Assembly: GCA_023379265.1 (NCBI GenBank)
Contig: JAMCUI010000020.1
Span: forward strand, 1 to 59,077
Source of the DNA: Patescibacteria group bacterium
Lineage (GTDB): Bacteria; Patescibacteriota; Microgenomatia; 2-02-FULL-39-11
Reading direction: 5' to 3'
Length of the DNA stretch: 59,077 nucleotides
The first letter of the stretch is position 1; each line of letters begins with the position of its first letter. Under the pieces are notes generated by a model. The model saw only the letters and a list, made by a program, of their open reading frames with translations. It did no database searches and was not told the origin of the DNA. A program made the position numbers and the translations under genes. Positions 30,321 through 41,400 of the stretch are shown in pieces.

Positions 30321-30466
30321 AAGTTTTATCAGCTGAATCTTAGAAGTATAGTACGGGCCCATTTCGTTAAGCTGAAGAAAGAAGAGATAGTATAAAAGTT
30401 TTATCAGCTGAATCTTAGAAGTATAGTACGGGCCCATTTCGTTAAGCTGAAGAAAGAAGAGATAGT
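30280..30466 (+). repeat. 75-bp tandem repeat of the membrane-protein gene 3' end (2.5 copies)
   Basis: gggcccatttcgttaagctgaagaaagaagagatagt... at 30280, 30355, 30430. Confidence 0.95.
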
Positions 30467-32266
30467 CTAAGTATTTTTATATAAATCAAAAAAAATTTCC
30501 TGAGGCAAATCCACGTTCCCCACAGACCTCATCTTTTTCTTTCCTTTTTTTTGTGCTTCAAGAAGCTTATCTTTCCTCGTCCTGTCTCCTCCATAAAGTT
30601 TTTGGGTGACGTCCTTCCTGAATGACTTTACATCCGATCTTGCTACAACTTTACCGCCTATAGCAGCTTGGATAGGTATCTGAAACTGATGGCGGGGAAT
30701 AAGCTCCTTTAATCGGGATACCATTTTTTCCGCGACATTCTGCACTTTTTCCCGGACTACAATTTGTGCAAATGCGTCAACCTTTTTATGGTTTATGAGA
30801 ATATCAACTTTTACTGCATCCACTTTCCTCATCTCATAAAATTCATAGTCCAGGCTGGCATAACCGGAGGTTTGTGATTTGAGACCGTCAAAAAAATCAA
30901 CTATCATCTCTGAAAGCGGAATAAGGTATGTAAATTTCGCCTGGCTTCCGATATATTCCAAATTGACATATTCTGCTCTCTTTGTTTCGCAAAGTTGCAT
31001 GACATTCCCCACATATTCAGAAGGTGAGTAGATGGTAGTATACATGAGCGGCTCTTTTATCTCCTTTATCTGGGATGGGTCGGGAAAATCATCAGGCGTA
31101 TGCACATTTTTTATTTCTCCAGTAACTATCACGATTCCATACTCTACAGTGGGAGCGGTAGCAATTACATTCAAAAGGAATTCCTTTTCCAGCCTTTCCC
31201 TTATGATATCGGCATGCAATAACCCCAAAAAGCCACAAAGATATCCTTTCCCCAAAGCCAGGGATGAATGCAATTTATAGGTGAATGAGCTGTCTGACAA
31301 ATGTAATTTCTCAAGTGACTCCCTCAAGATGAGGAAATCATTGCTGTCGGTTGGGTAAAGTGAGAGATACACCATTGGCTTTGGCTCTTTGTAACCGGGC
31401 AAAGGCTCCGTATTTTGGTTCACAGCCGATACCGTATCACCGACTCTAGCCAAAGATAGATCTTTGAGACCGGTTGATATATATCCCACTTCCCCGGTAG
31501 ACAGTTTACCGGTTGTTTTCATTTCAGGAGTAAAAACACCTATGTCCACAGGGTGAAAAACTGCTTTGGAAGCCATAAACCGAAATTGTGCCTGCTCGAC
31601 TATCCCATCGACTATTTTTACAAATATCACCACTCCCTTATGGATGTCATAAACCGAGGAAAATACCAACGCTTTGACCGGATCGGTTTCACTTCCGCCC
31701 GGAGCAGGAATCCTTTCTATTACTGCACCCAACACTTTGTCTATATTGGTACCGCTTTTTGCCGATATTTCGATCATTTCCTCCTTATCAAATCCGAAGA
31801 GTTGTGAAAGCGCGGATTTTGTCTCTTCAATCTTTGCAGTCGGAAGGTCAATCTTGTTTATGACAGGTATCACTTTTAGGTTTTTATCCTTTATCAGCGC
31901 CATATGAGCTACAGTTTGGGCTTGTATACCCTGTGTGGCGTCTACTACAAGGATGATCCCTTCACAAGCTGCCAGAGACCTCGATACTTCATAGGAAAAA
32001 TCCACATGTCCCGGTGTATCGATAAGGTTTAGTATGTATTCCTCTCCGTTTGACATATATTTCATTCTGACCGGAGCAAGCTTTATAGTGATACCCCTCT
32101 CCCTCTCGATAGGATTGCTGTCTAGCACCTGCTCTTTCATAAGACGGGGTTCAATAGTTCCCGTGGCTTCAAGCAATCTGTCTGCCAGGGTGCTTTTACC
32201 GTGGTCAATATGTGCTACGATGGCAAAATTTCTGGTATATTTCTGGTTGTCCATAGAATAATCCAT
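30467..32266 (-). CDS. lepA: elongation factor 4
   Basis: AHIDHGKSTLADRLLE, DTPGHVDFSYEVSRSLAACEG, C-terminal GGDRTRKDKLLEAQKKGKKKMRSVGNVDLPQ. Confidence 0.97.
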   Translation of the reverse strand: MDYSMDNQKYTRNFAIVAHIDHGKSTLADRLLEATGTIEPRLMKEQVLDSNPIERERGITIKLAPVRMKYMSNGEEYILNLIDTPGHVDFSYEVSRSLAACEGIILVVDATQGIQAQTVAHMALIKDKNLKVIPVINKIDLPTAKIEETKSALSQLFGFDKEEMIEISAKSGTNIDKVLGAVIERIPAPGGSETDPVKALVFSSVYDIHKGVVIFVKIVDGIVEQAQFRFMASKAVFHPVDIGVFTPEMKTTGKLSTGEVGYISTGLKDLSLARVGDTVSAVNQNTEPLPGYKEPKPMVYLSLYPTDSNDFLILRESLEKLHLSDSSFTYKLHSSLALGKGYLCGFLGLLHADIIRERLEKEFLLNVIATAPTVEYGIVIVTGEIKNVHTPDDFPDPSQIKEIKEPLMYTTIYSPSEYVGNVMQLCETKRAEYVNLEYIGSQAKFTYLIPLSEMIVDFFDGLKSQTSGYASLDYEFYEMRKVDAVKVDILINHKKVDAFAQIVVREKVQNVAEKMVSRLKELIPRHQFQIPIQAAIGGKVVARSDVKSFRKDVTQKLYGGDRTRKDKLLEAQKKGKKKMRSVGNVDLPQEIFFDLYKNT

Positions 32267-32307
32267 ATTATATAGTAAAAATGCTATAATCGGAGATGGT
32301 CAAATGC

Positions 32308-32342
32308 GTCGCGTCTAACGCGACAGCCACGTTTGACGTGGC
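32308..32342. repeat. two tandem 17-nt micro-hairpins abutting tRNA-Arg 5' end
   Basis: GTCGCGT-CTA-ACGCGAC and GCCACGT-TTG-ACGTGGC, each 7-bp stem. Confidence 0.85.
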
Positions 32343-32413
32343 GCTCGTAGCTTAACGGATAAAGCACTTGTCTTCGGAACAAGGGATTGGGTGTTCGAAT
32401 CACCCCGAGCGCG
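32341..32413 (+). tRNA. tRNA-Arg(TCG)
   Basis: GCGCTCG/CGAGCGC acceptor, anticodon loop CTTCGGA. Confidence 0.93.
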
Positions 32414-32443
32414 CCCAGTAAATTTCTGAAGAAATTTACTGGG
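32414..32443. repeat. tRNA-associated palindrome, copy C (CCCAGTAAATTTC-TGAA-GAAATTTACTGGG)
   Basis: 13-bp perfect stem directly after tRNA-Arg discriminator base. Confidence 0.93.
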
Positions 32444-32458
32444 TAAACAGTTTAATAT

Positions 32459-32710
32459 ATGTGGTATTTGTATATTGTAAAATGCAATGATAACTCTTTA
32501 TACACAGGTATAACTACTGATCTAAAAAGAAGGGAAATTGAACACAACACAGATAACAAACGGGGAGCCAAATCTCTTCGTGGAAAACGTCCTGTAACAA
32601 TGGTATATTATGAAACATACTTTTCCCAGTCTGAAGCAAGAAAACGTGAAGCTCAAATTAAGAAATGGAGTACAAGTTATAAGTGGAAATTGATAAGTCC
32701 TAAATACTAA
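32459..32710 (+). CDS. GIY-YIG nuclease family protein
   Basis: WYLYIVKCNDNSLYTGITTDLKRREIEHN... Confidence 0.93.
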   Translation: MWYLYIVKCNDNSLYTGITTDLKRREIEHNTDNKRGAKSLRGKRPVTMVYYETYFSQSEARKREAQIKKWSTSYKWKLISPKY

Positions 32711-32732
32711 AAAGTTAATATTACTGGGTTTA

Positions 32733-32762
32733 CCCAGTAAAATTGGTCGCAATTTTACTGGG
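32733..32762. repeat. tRNA-associated palindrome, copy D (CCCAGTAAAATT-GGTCGC-AATTTTACTGGG)
   Basis: 12-bp perfect stem; last GGG is the tRNA-Lys 5' GGG; preceded by inverted TTACTGGGTTTACCCAGTAA. Confidence 0.93.
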
Positions 32763-32832
32763 CCGCTAGCTCAATTGGCAGAGCAATTCCCTCTTAAGGA
32801 ATCGGTTCCGAGTTCGACTCTCGGGCGGCTCA
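32760..32832 (+). tRNA. tRNA-Lys(CTT)
   Basis: GGGCCGC/GCGGCTC acceptor (one G.U), anticodon loop CTCTTAA. Confidence 0.9.
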
Positions 32833-32968
32833 CAAACTGGTAACGAAACTGGTAAAAATCATCACTTAGCCGATACATGGCTCCATTTTATGGGTTCCAA
32901 AAACGATACAGTTAGCTCTCACAAACTGTCATACAGTTACAAGTAAGGCTTGATACTTAAAGGGAAAA

Positions 32969-33736
32969 CTAAAGAAGATCCAATTTCAGATTTCTGATCA
33001 TATCCTGAGTAACTTTAGTTAAAACCAAGCCGTCCTTAAAATTGGTCAAAATCTGGTCTGGAGTTATATCTGCATAGAGTACAGCAACACCTCTCTCTTC
33101 TAAATACTTTAACCGCTCGAGATTCAGTCTGGTTCGAATATCTTGATAGGAAGCTTTTCCAAGAAATCTTTTTACTAACTTGCCGTATGCTTTGTTTAAA
33201 TAGCGGAGGATTAGATTCTCTGTGACCAAAGGTATGGTTGGAGTATCAATTTCATATTTAGTTCTAAATAGTGCCACTACTCGTTTTGGGGATGCCATTG
33301 CTTCTATCAAATCGGTGTTTGAATTTCCCAACGCAACTGCCAAATCACCTTCAGACAATGTATCTCTACCTTGAGGATGGGTATGGAATGATAAAAAAGC
33401 TCTCTCTCCGATTGCTGCCCTCAGTCTCCGTTTTAATTCTCCGGTTTTGCTAGTACCAGATTCCGAGCCTATTGATATATCAGATTTTACAAAGTTGCCT
33501 TTTTGAAAAAAGACATTTTGATCTCGTTCACGATGCTTCGGATCCTCAGAAGTTAACTTAACTACATATCCCAAATCGCCAATTACCTCCCGCGGCAGTC
33601 TCACATGATGAGGTACTTCACTAGGACTTCGAGGAAATTCCCTTAAACCCAAAATTGAAGTATATTGACTAAATACATCTTTGGGTTTAGCTGAATCTAT
33701 ACGCGGTATATAAGGGAGTTCCCGTGCATCAAGCAT
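32969..33736 (-). CDS. JAMM/JAB-like metalloprotease-domain protein
   Basis: SFHTHPQGRDTLSEGD fits H-x-H-P-x6-S-x2-D. Confidence 0.6.
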   Translation of the reverse strand: MLDARELPYIPRIDSAKPKDVFSQYTSILGLREFPRSPSEVPHHVRLPREVIGDLGYVVKLTSEDPKHRERDQNVFFQKGNFVKSDISIGSESGTSKTGELKRRLRAAIGERAFLSFHTHPQGRDTLSEGDLAVALGNSNTDLIEAMASPKRVVALFRTKYEIDTPTIPLVTENLILRYLNKAYGKLVKRFLGKASYQDIRTRLNLERLKYLEERGVAVLYADITPDQILTNFKDGLVLTKVTQDMIRNLKLDLL

Positions 33737-33866
33737 AACTTTTCAGTGAAAACTAAAAAGTGATAATTTTCTTATCTTATACGTATCATTTATAGGTTAC
33801 AACTTTTTTACATAGTTTTCAGTCAAATCGGAAAAGAATTTTATAGGGAGAATATCAATCAAAGGG

Positions 33867-34377
33867 TTAAGGGGTAAGCCTTCCCTGGTACAATGGGTTT
33901 TGGACAACCTTTCTCCAGGCGTTTAAGGAATTTTGAGAAGAGTCAACAGCCCAGTTTATTATTGCTTTACCCGGTTTTTGCGGATTTGTATCGCTTGGAC
34001 CATTGAACCAGTTAACAGTTTAACACCAGGAAACTGCTGGGGAATTGCGGTCAAAAACCCTTGAGTTATCCAATTGGCCTTAGTCATGGAATTATTCGGG
34101 TCTTCCGTAGCTCCCACTTCATAAAAAGCTATCGGTTTATGGGAGATAGACTTAAGGAAATTATAGCTGGGTCCAAAAACATCCTGTAAAGATCTATTGG
34201 GCGTTGCCGCCAAATTGCTATAACCATCCAGAGCAACCCGGTCAACATAGCCGTCTCCGGGATAAAGTTGTTTAAGAGTATCTCCATATTGGTTAATTCT
34301 GCCATTTTGGAATTATGTCTAAACAGTATGAAAAATCCCCCTAAAACCGCTATTACTGTCAATAAATATTTAGTCAT
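33867..34377 (-). pseudogene. degraded GH26-like beta-mannanase/glycosidase C-terminal region
   Basis: Successive frames give NQYGDTLKQLYPGDGYVD, AATPNRSLQDVFGPSYNFLKSISHKPIAFYEVGATED, FNGPSDTNPQKPGKAIINWAVDSSQNSLNAWRKVVQNPLYQGRLTP*. Confidence 0.75.
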
Positions 34378-34422
34378 GTCTTTTTAGCTATTATTGTAAT
34401 ATAAATTACAATTATATACCTA

Positions 34423-35772
34423 TCAAAACTTGACATCAATCAGGCCGGGAAACCTGTTGTATAAATTAAGTATCAATTCCCCAAAAAGTGAGTTTGCCCA
34501 TGAAAACCAGTGCCTGGTAAATTTATGGGGATCGTCAATATCTATTGCCTCATGTATAAAAAAAGTGTTTGCGTGAGTATTTTTCAGAATTGAGAGACAA
34601 TGCCTTATCTCCTCCTCATTGTTTGATGTTATGGCCTGAATGATTGTCGACATAGGCCAAAACTTATCAACTACCCCCACGTGAGGCGATGTTATACCCG
34701 TTGCTATATTTCCTTTGGCAAAAAAAGGGTTGTGTTTACCTAATAAAAATTTTCTGGTATTTTGATAGACTACATTGTCTTCCCTCACGTACCCTATGTA
34801 CGGCAGGCTTAACAAACTGGGTACATTTGGGTCATCCATCAGGCAATATGATCCGAATCCGTCAACTTCATAGGCAAAAATTTCGCCAAATTGCCTGTGT
34901 TTTATGACTGAATACTCTTTTATCCCGCGGTCTATACTATGTGCCAGGCTTAAAGCCTTTTGTGACTCTTCATACGCCAAAACTTTCTCAAGAATTATAG
35001 AAATTTTCTTCAGGAAAACTGAAACCATAGCATTTGAGGAGGTGATATATGGGAAAACCGTCTCATCATCAGATGGCCTGAAAACCGAGCGCACCAACCC
35101 GCAATGTCTACCAGGATAGCCAAAACCGCTGAGTCTGACCGCGGGATGATGATGGCCCGATTTAGTCCTATATCCAAATAATAGGCTCAAATTTTCCTTT
35201 CTGAGAGTACTGCGCTCAAGCGTCAACACCTGGAGGCTTTTTTGGACTGCCTGTATCCAGTTTTCCCCAAATGGGTATAAATCACCAGTTTTCTCAAAAT
35301 ATCCGGCAGATAACCTGTAAAAAGAGCCAAGACTATCAAGTTCATACTTTTTTTCCCACACCGAACAATCTTTTTCGAAAGCATTGGCATAAGGGTCTTT
35401 CAGGACACACTTCACCTGGCGGTTAATCAGGCCAATAAAAAGGTTCCTCAACTCCTCATCACTTTTTATGAACGGTAAATACGGCCAGATTTGGTTGGTC
35501 GCGTCACGGAGCCACATCGCTGGTATATCCCCGGTGATTACAAATGAATCCTTATTTTTACCGTCACTATCCTCTGAGTAATATACTGTAGTATCCAGAG
35601 CGTTGGGAAAGCACTGCGAAAACATTCTTCTCAGATCCGGATCTTTTATCTCTCCTTCCAATTTTGCTGTTATGTCATCAATCGTCTTACTGCAAAACAA
35701 TCTTTCGTGTGGAGAAGGCCTCTCATGCAGATGTGAAAAGTTTATTATCTGGTCGCATTTCCGATAGGGCAT
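34423..35772 (-). CDS. glycoside hydrolase family 125 (metal-independent alpha-mannosidase)
   Basis: [46 protein letters not shown]. Confidence 0.92.
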   Translation of the reverse strand: MPYRKCDQIINFSHLHERPSPHERLFCSKTIDDITAKLEGEIKDPDLRRMFSQCFPNALDTTVYYSEDSDGKNKDSFVITGDIPAMWLRDATNQIWPYLPFIKSDEELRNLFIGLINRQVKCVLKDPYANAFEKDCSVWEKKYELDSLGSFYRLSAGYFEKTGDLYPFGENWIQAVQKSLQVLTLERSTLRKENLSLLFGYRTKSGHHHPAVRLSGFGYPGRHCGLVRSVFRPSDDETVFPYITSSNAMVSVFLKKISIILEKVLAYEESQKALSLAHSIDRGIKEYSVIKHRQFGEIFAYEVDGFGSYCLMDDPNVPSLLSLPYIGYVREDNVVYQNTRKFLLGKHNPFFAKGNIATGITSPHVGVVDKFWPMSTIIQAITSNNEEEIRHCLSILKNTHANTFFIHEAIDIDDPHKFTRHWFSWANSLFGELILNLYNRFPGLIDVKF

Positions 35773-36123
35773 ATATTTATTATACTTTTTATTGTACTCA
35801 AGCCCAAGGCTATTTGACAGGGAAAGAGTACTTCTATTACAATTCTCCCCTGAAAGGAGAAATACTCCTGCTACTTGCGGCAGGTATGTCGTTTTCCTTT
35901 TAATTTTATTCTTGCACTTTGATATCTTGCAGAAAAATTAATTTTCTTTCGTAGTAATGGGGAGAAATATGTATATACCAATTAAAAATATCGATTACAT
36001 TTTTCTCCCCATTCCCTTCCCGGTGAAAACATATCTGGCTTAAAGAGGAAAGTTGGACATGGACTAACCTTTATCTGCTCACCGCAGAAGAAAAGGAAGG
36101 AGAGGAGACTAGAAGGGATATAA

Positions 36124-36342
36124 ATGGATGTTTACGTTGACTGGAACGATGGAAATGGAAAACATATCCTTCCAGTTCCAGCTGGAACTACGGTTTTCCG
36201 GTTGTACCAGCTTGCCGGTGGACATGATGGTCAAGCAATGCATTACCATGCCGACGTTGACCGCGAATCAATCACCAACTGGTCCAAAAAAGTTTTGAGG
36301 GCAGGGCAAACCGTCAGTTTCAAAAAACAACTTTCGGACTAA
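36124..36342 (+). CDS. small protein, possible beta-grasp (ThiS/MoaD/Ub-like) fold
   Basis: RBS-like ggaaggagagg upstream; PAGTTVFRLYQLAGG...NWSKKVLRAGQTVSFKK resembles ThiS-like pattern. Confidence 0.5.
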   Translation: MDVYVDWNDGNGKHILPVPAGTTVFRLYQLAGGHDGQAMHYHADVDRESITNWSKKVLRAGQTVSFKKQLSD

Positions 36343-36496
36343 AATTCAACCGGCAGGTCCGATATTCTTTCATTCGGAGAAATGAAAGAAAGATAAACGA
36401 GCATTGGGATACTTAAAAGGTATTCTTTCCTCAACAACTCGTTGAAAATCCTGCCATATCTGTTTCGAAAAAATACCCTAACGAAAGGCGGACAAA

Positions 36497-36682
36497 ATGA
36501 ACGTAACAATTGAACCCGTAGTAAACGGGTTTGTCATCAAAGCTCTGGATGGTGAACACGCAAATGAATACGTCGCTCAAAAAGACGGCAAGTTCACATC
36601 AGATGTACTTTGGGCAAAATTGTTCACCCGCAAGTCGGATGCGGAAACGCATGCTCACGGTCATAACTGGACGATTAAGTAA
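36497..36682 (+). CDS. small hypothetical protein
   Basis: aaaggcgg upstream of ATG, 61-aa ORF. Confidence 0.45.
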   Translation: MNVTIEPVVNGFVIKALDGEHANEYVAQKDGKFTSDVLWAKLFTRKSDAETHAHGHNWTIK

Positions 36683-36864
36683 TCTACCTCCGACCTGCAA
36701 GTTACACAATGTTGCAAGAGCCCCACCCGCACTACCTGGGTGATTTCTACCGGAAGGTAGTTTTGCTTGGTTAGTGTGTGGGTTCTTGTTTTCAAAGATC
36801 TTTTTCCACCAAACTCCCATTTTCTTCTTGATAAAACCTATAACTTAAATTATAATTTCCTTTC

Positions 36865-38370
36865 ATGGCAAAAAGACTTTTCCAAAAACCCATTATGAAG
36901 CGCTCAGTAAGAAACTTAAAAAAAGTGCAAGTTCACGTACTATCACACAGTAGGGAAACCTATAAAAAAATACGGACGGAAATCAAGACAAGACTGAAAA
37001 CAAATCCTCTCCCGACATTTTTTACCATACTAGCTGCCATATTCATCCTTATTGTTGCCAGCAACTTTTTCACATCCCCAAAAACCACAGGAAACACTTC
37101 TTTGTCCACTGCAAAAGCGGTAACGGTTTATACCATCGGTTCTGCTCCTACAGTCACCTTAGAGGGACAGGTGGAGAAAAGCGGCGTAGTCACGATTGTT
37201 GCCCAATCTTCAGGCATTATACAAAAAATTTATAAAACAGAAGGGCAGGAAGTGGACAAGGGAAACTGGATTGCGTATCTCTCTACCAATTACCAGGGAG
37301 GCAATTTAGCTTCTTCACAAAGACAGCTTGCCCAAGTCCAGTACCAGAACATACTTGATACATACGACATGCAAAAAGGCCTTATTGGTAAGCAACGCGA
37401 TCTGGCAAGTAAAAATGCAGACAATTCTGATCAGTTGAGGGATATAGCATCACAATCAGTAAATGATACACAGAATCTTATAAACCTTGACCAGGATATA
37501 CTAAACTCACTAAATGGCACCATAAATAGCCTGTCACAGTCACCCAGTGCTTCAAACGACGCCATGATTGTCTCAACCAAGGAAATCGAAGCTCAGGTGA
37601 TGGCCGGACTCAACCAGGCTCAAAATCAGATAAAAACAGTCCAGTATCAGACGGACATTTCAAAATCAGCAGCCCAGATACCCGATTTACAAAAGGATAT
37701 CACCTTAAAACAACTCGATCTGCAGGAAAAAATGCTTGACCTGAATAGGGAAACGGCACGTATTCAACTTTCTCTTGCTCAAATATCAGAAGGAATGATG
37801 TACCCTTCTGCACCCTTCGCCGGAGTAATCCAAAAAATTTTTGTCAGAACTGGACAAATGGTAAATCCGGGGACTCCTATTGCCGTACTGTCCGCCAAAA
37901 ACCAACAATCAGCCAAAATCACTCTATACATGACCAAAGAATTATCAGTTCAAATTTCAAAGCTCCAGGATAGTAATATCCGTATCGGAAACGAAAATAT
38001 TCCAGCCAAACCTTTCTATATATCATCCGATCCTGTACAGGGGACTCTTTACGCCGTCACTTATCTTATTCCGCAGGAATATGTCAACAAAGTCACTGAT
38101 AAAGGTTATCTGGCAGTTGATGTCCCAATAGGTTATACCGACACGACATCCTCAGACCCCTTTATACCTATTGATGCTGTTTACCAGACATCGGATTCTT
38201 CCTATGTCTACATTGATAAAGACGGGAAAGCCGTAAGCCAACAGGTAAACCTCGGTATTATTTACGGCCGCTTCATAGAAGTGACAAAAGGATTATCCGA
38301 TAAAGATAAGATAATCCTGGACCGGACAGTCATCGATGGTGACCCGGTTACATTGGGTCGCAATCCTTAA
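36865..38370 (+). CDS. RND efflux periplasmic-adaptor (HlyD/AcrA-like) protein
   Basis: N-terminal TM, lipoyl-like VAQSSGIIQKIYKTEGQEVDKG, coiled coil, APFAGVIQKIFVRTGQMVNPGTPI. Confidence 0.85.
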   Translation: MAKRLFQKPIMKRSVRNLKKVQVHVLSHSRETYKKIRTEIKTRLKTNPLPTFFTILAAIFILIVASNFFTSPKTTGNTSLSTAKAVTVYTIGSAPTVTLEGQVEKSGVVTIVAQSSGIIQKIYKTEGQEVDKGNWIAYLSTNYQGGNLASSQRQLAQVQYQNILDTYDMQKGLIGKQRDLASKNADNSDQLRDIASQSVNDTQNLINLDQDILNSLNGTINSLSQSPSASNDAMIVSTKEIEAQVMAGLNQAQNQIKTVQYQTDISKSAAQIPDLQKDITLKQLDLQEKMLDLNRETARIQLSLAQISEGMMYPSAPFAGVIQKIFVRTGQMVNPGTPIAVLSAKNQQSAKITLYMTKELSVQISKLQDSNIRIGNENIPAKPFYISSDPVQGTLYAVTYLIPQEYVNKVTDKGYLAVDVPIGYTDTTSSDPFIPIDAVYQTSDSSYVYIDKDGKAVSQQVNLGIIYGRFIEVTKGLSDKDKIILDRTVIDGDPVTLGRNP

Positions 38371-38431
38371 AAGAATTTTTTCTTCCTGCCTAAACCGTTT
38401 TTTCTATATTCTCACAACCCTGATTTACAAC

Positions 38432-41400
38432 ATGAAGAAGTTTCGCAGTTACATTGACCAGCTGAAATTCGATAAAAACTTATGGAATAGCCTACCGGCA
38501 AAGTGGATATTCAATATCAGGCTGGTAGTCCTTCTTGTCACAAGCGTCTTTATTCTGGGTATTTTCAGTATGTTTTCTCTTCCCAGAAGGCTGAACCCTC
38601 AAGTCCAGATACCGATCGTGGTGGTTTCGACAATACTTCCGGGAGCAGGACCTTCCGACATCGAACAACTTGTCACTAAACCCCTTGAGGAACAGCTAGT
38701 AGGGATGGACCAGTTGGACACAATTACTTCCACTTCAAAGGATGATGTTTCCATAATTACCCTCCAGTTTTTTTCTTCTGCCAATAGGGATAAGGTCAGA
38801 AACGACGTACAGTCACAGGTAAACAATGTGGCTATACCAGAGGACGCGCAGACACCGCAAGTAATCGCCATAGATTTTGAAAACCAGCCGGTTTGGACAT
38901 TTGCTCTTTCTACCACCAAAGACATCGGTAGCCTTATGCGTTTTTCCAAGCGCCTTAAAGATGATATAAAAAATCTGCCGTCGGTGAAGGAAGTGGACCT
39001 TGGAGGATATGACCAGCAGGAAGTCTCAATTTTTATTGATCCGGAAAAAGCGTCCCAATATGGCTTAAATCCACTACAATTATCGCAAATCATTAAAACT
39101 CTTTCCGCTTCTTATCCTGCGGGGACTATTGACACTGCCAATTCTTCTTTCTCACTCACAATTGATTCTTCTGTCAACACGATTGATGATTTAAGAAACA
39201 TAGTCATAAACCCGTTAGGACCGCAACAGACACTTGTACATTTAGGCGATATTGCCCAAATATCAGAAAAGCCACCCACAAAAATTGATAAATCTTATAT
39301 CGCCACCAAAAACACACCCGCCAGGCAAGCGGTGACGTTTAGTGTTTATAAAACTTCAAGCGGCAATATCGACCAGACCGCCTCGGAAGTGGAAAAACTC
39401 GTTAACGATACGATCACAAAACAAAAAGGCTTGTTTCAGGTGACATCAGAAGTAAATCTGGGCAATCAAATAAAAAAGCAGTACACCGATCTTCTTGGGG
39501 ATTTTATTACTACTTTGGCTCTGGTGTTTGTTGACCTTTTCATCTTTTTAGGATTAAAAGAAGCGGCGCTGGCCACATTTGCCACCCCTCTTACTTTTCT
39601 CTCTGGATTGATATTCATGTACATTTTTGGCCTGTCAATTAACTTTATCTCTCTTTTTGCCTTTCTATTGGCGCTGGGTACATCAATTGATGATACCATC
39701 GTTACTGTCTCTGCCATGACCAGTTATTACCGTTCAGGCAAATTCTCTCCGGCTGAGACAGGGCTTCTTGTCTGGAGGGACTTTATCGTTCCTATCTGGT
39801 CGACTACCATCACCACAGTATGGGCTTATGTGCCTCTTCTTATAACTTCAGGGATAATAGGGGAATTCATCAAACCAATTCCAATTGTCGTAACAGCCAC
39901 CATGTACTCCTCGACTTTTTTTGCCGTTATGGTTACGCTTCCTCTTCTTATCGTCATCCTAAAACCAAAACTGCCAAAAAGAGTCTTTACTTTTGCCAGG
40001 ATAACATCTTTTATACTCTTAGATATCCTCCTCTTCTTCATTCTTCCCAAAACAATTTTGTTACCGCTTTTGATTATCCTTTCTGACATCCTTCTTTATA
40101 TGCTCATAAAGGACCATAAACAGATCTTTTCTTTCTCAAAACTCAAACTTGAAAAAAACTCCTGGGTAAACCCGTTTAGGGAAAAAGTTAAAAATATGCT
40201 TTCCCATGGACTGGTAAGCACCAGAAAAATCCGCTTTCTTTATCAAAGAAGTATCATGCATGTTTTGGAATCCAAAAACGGACGTCGCGACACACTCATC
40301 GTCGTCAGCTGTTTTGCCATTTTTTCCTATCTTCTGGTTCCTCTGGGCCTGGTAAAAAACGAATTTTTCCCCAAAACTGACGCAGATACGCTACATGTCA
40401 CCCTTGAAATGCCCCCAGGCACAAACACTTCCACTCTTGAAAATCATGCGCAACACCTTATAAACGAGTTGAGAAATGTACCTTATGTAAATTCTGTGGT
40501 TGAAGATACCGGAAAAGGTGCCCCTGGATTTGGATCTGTAGGAGGCTCAAATGAAGCTTTATTGACTTTGGATCTTTCTCCCAAGGAGAATCGTAGCGTA
40601 ACATCCATCACCATTGCCCAAAACCTGAGAGACAAGTATAAAAATTATGCTTCAGGAATAATCACGGTACAGGAGGAATCAGGCGGTCCTCCTGTAGGCG
40701 CCGACATACAAATCAAACTTCTTGGAGATGACCTTTCTACATTGAATTCTTATGCGGATAAAATTGTGGATTATCTCAAAAGCCAAAAGGGTGTCACAGA
40801 CGTTTCAAAATCCGTTAAACCTGGCATCAGCAAAATGGTATTTTTACCGGATAAGGAAAAACTGGCCTCTAGTGGAATCAGCCAGGATCAACTTGGGCTT
40901 CTCTTGCGCTCTTATGCTTCAGGTTTCACTTTGGATAAAATCAGATTTAATGAGAGCCAGGATATCAAAACTGAGGTAAATTTCCGTTTTTCCAATACCG
41001 TATCTTCTCCGGAAAAGCTTGACAGCTTATCAGTACTCACCCCACTAGGACCGGTGCCTCTCCTATCGCTTGGAAAATTCACCTTGCGTAATAATCCGAC
41101 TGTCATAAACCATGAAGCCGGCAAAAGAACGCTGTCAGTATCAGCAACTGTTAAGAGTGGTTTTGTGGTTTCCGATATAAACACAAGGCTGGAAAGATAT
41201 GCTTCAGAAAAACTGAAACTTCCAGAAGGCTATACTTGGAAAACCGGAGGGGTGAATGAGGAAAACAACAAATCAGTGATGTCCATATTTCAGGCAATGC
41301 TTTTGTCATTTATTCTTATTCTGGTGACAATGGTAGTGCAATTCCGCTCCTTTCGCCAGGCAGTCATCGTCCTACTTCTTATCCCTTTGGCCATATCAGG

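Noticed and set aside
29973-30437. Minus-strand 154-aa ORF with repeated MGPYYTSKIQLIKLLYYLFFLQLNE
   Set aside because: Antisense reading of the 75-bp duplicated 3' end of the plus-strand gene; no independent coding evidence.
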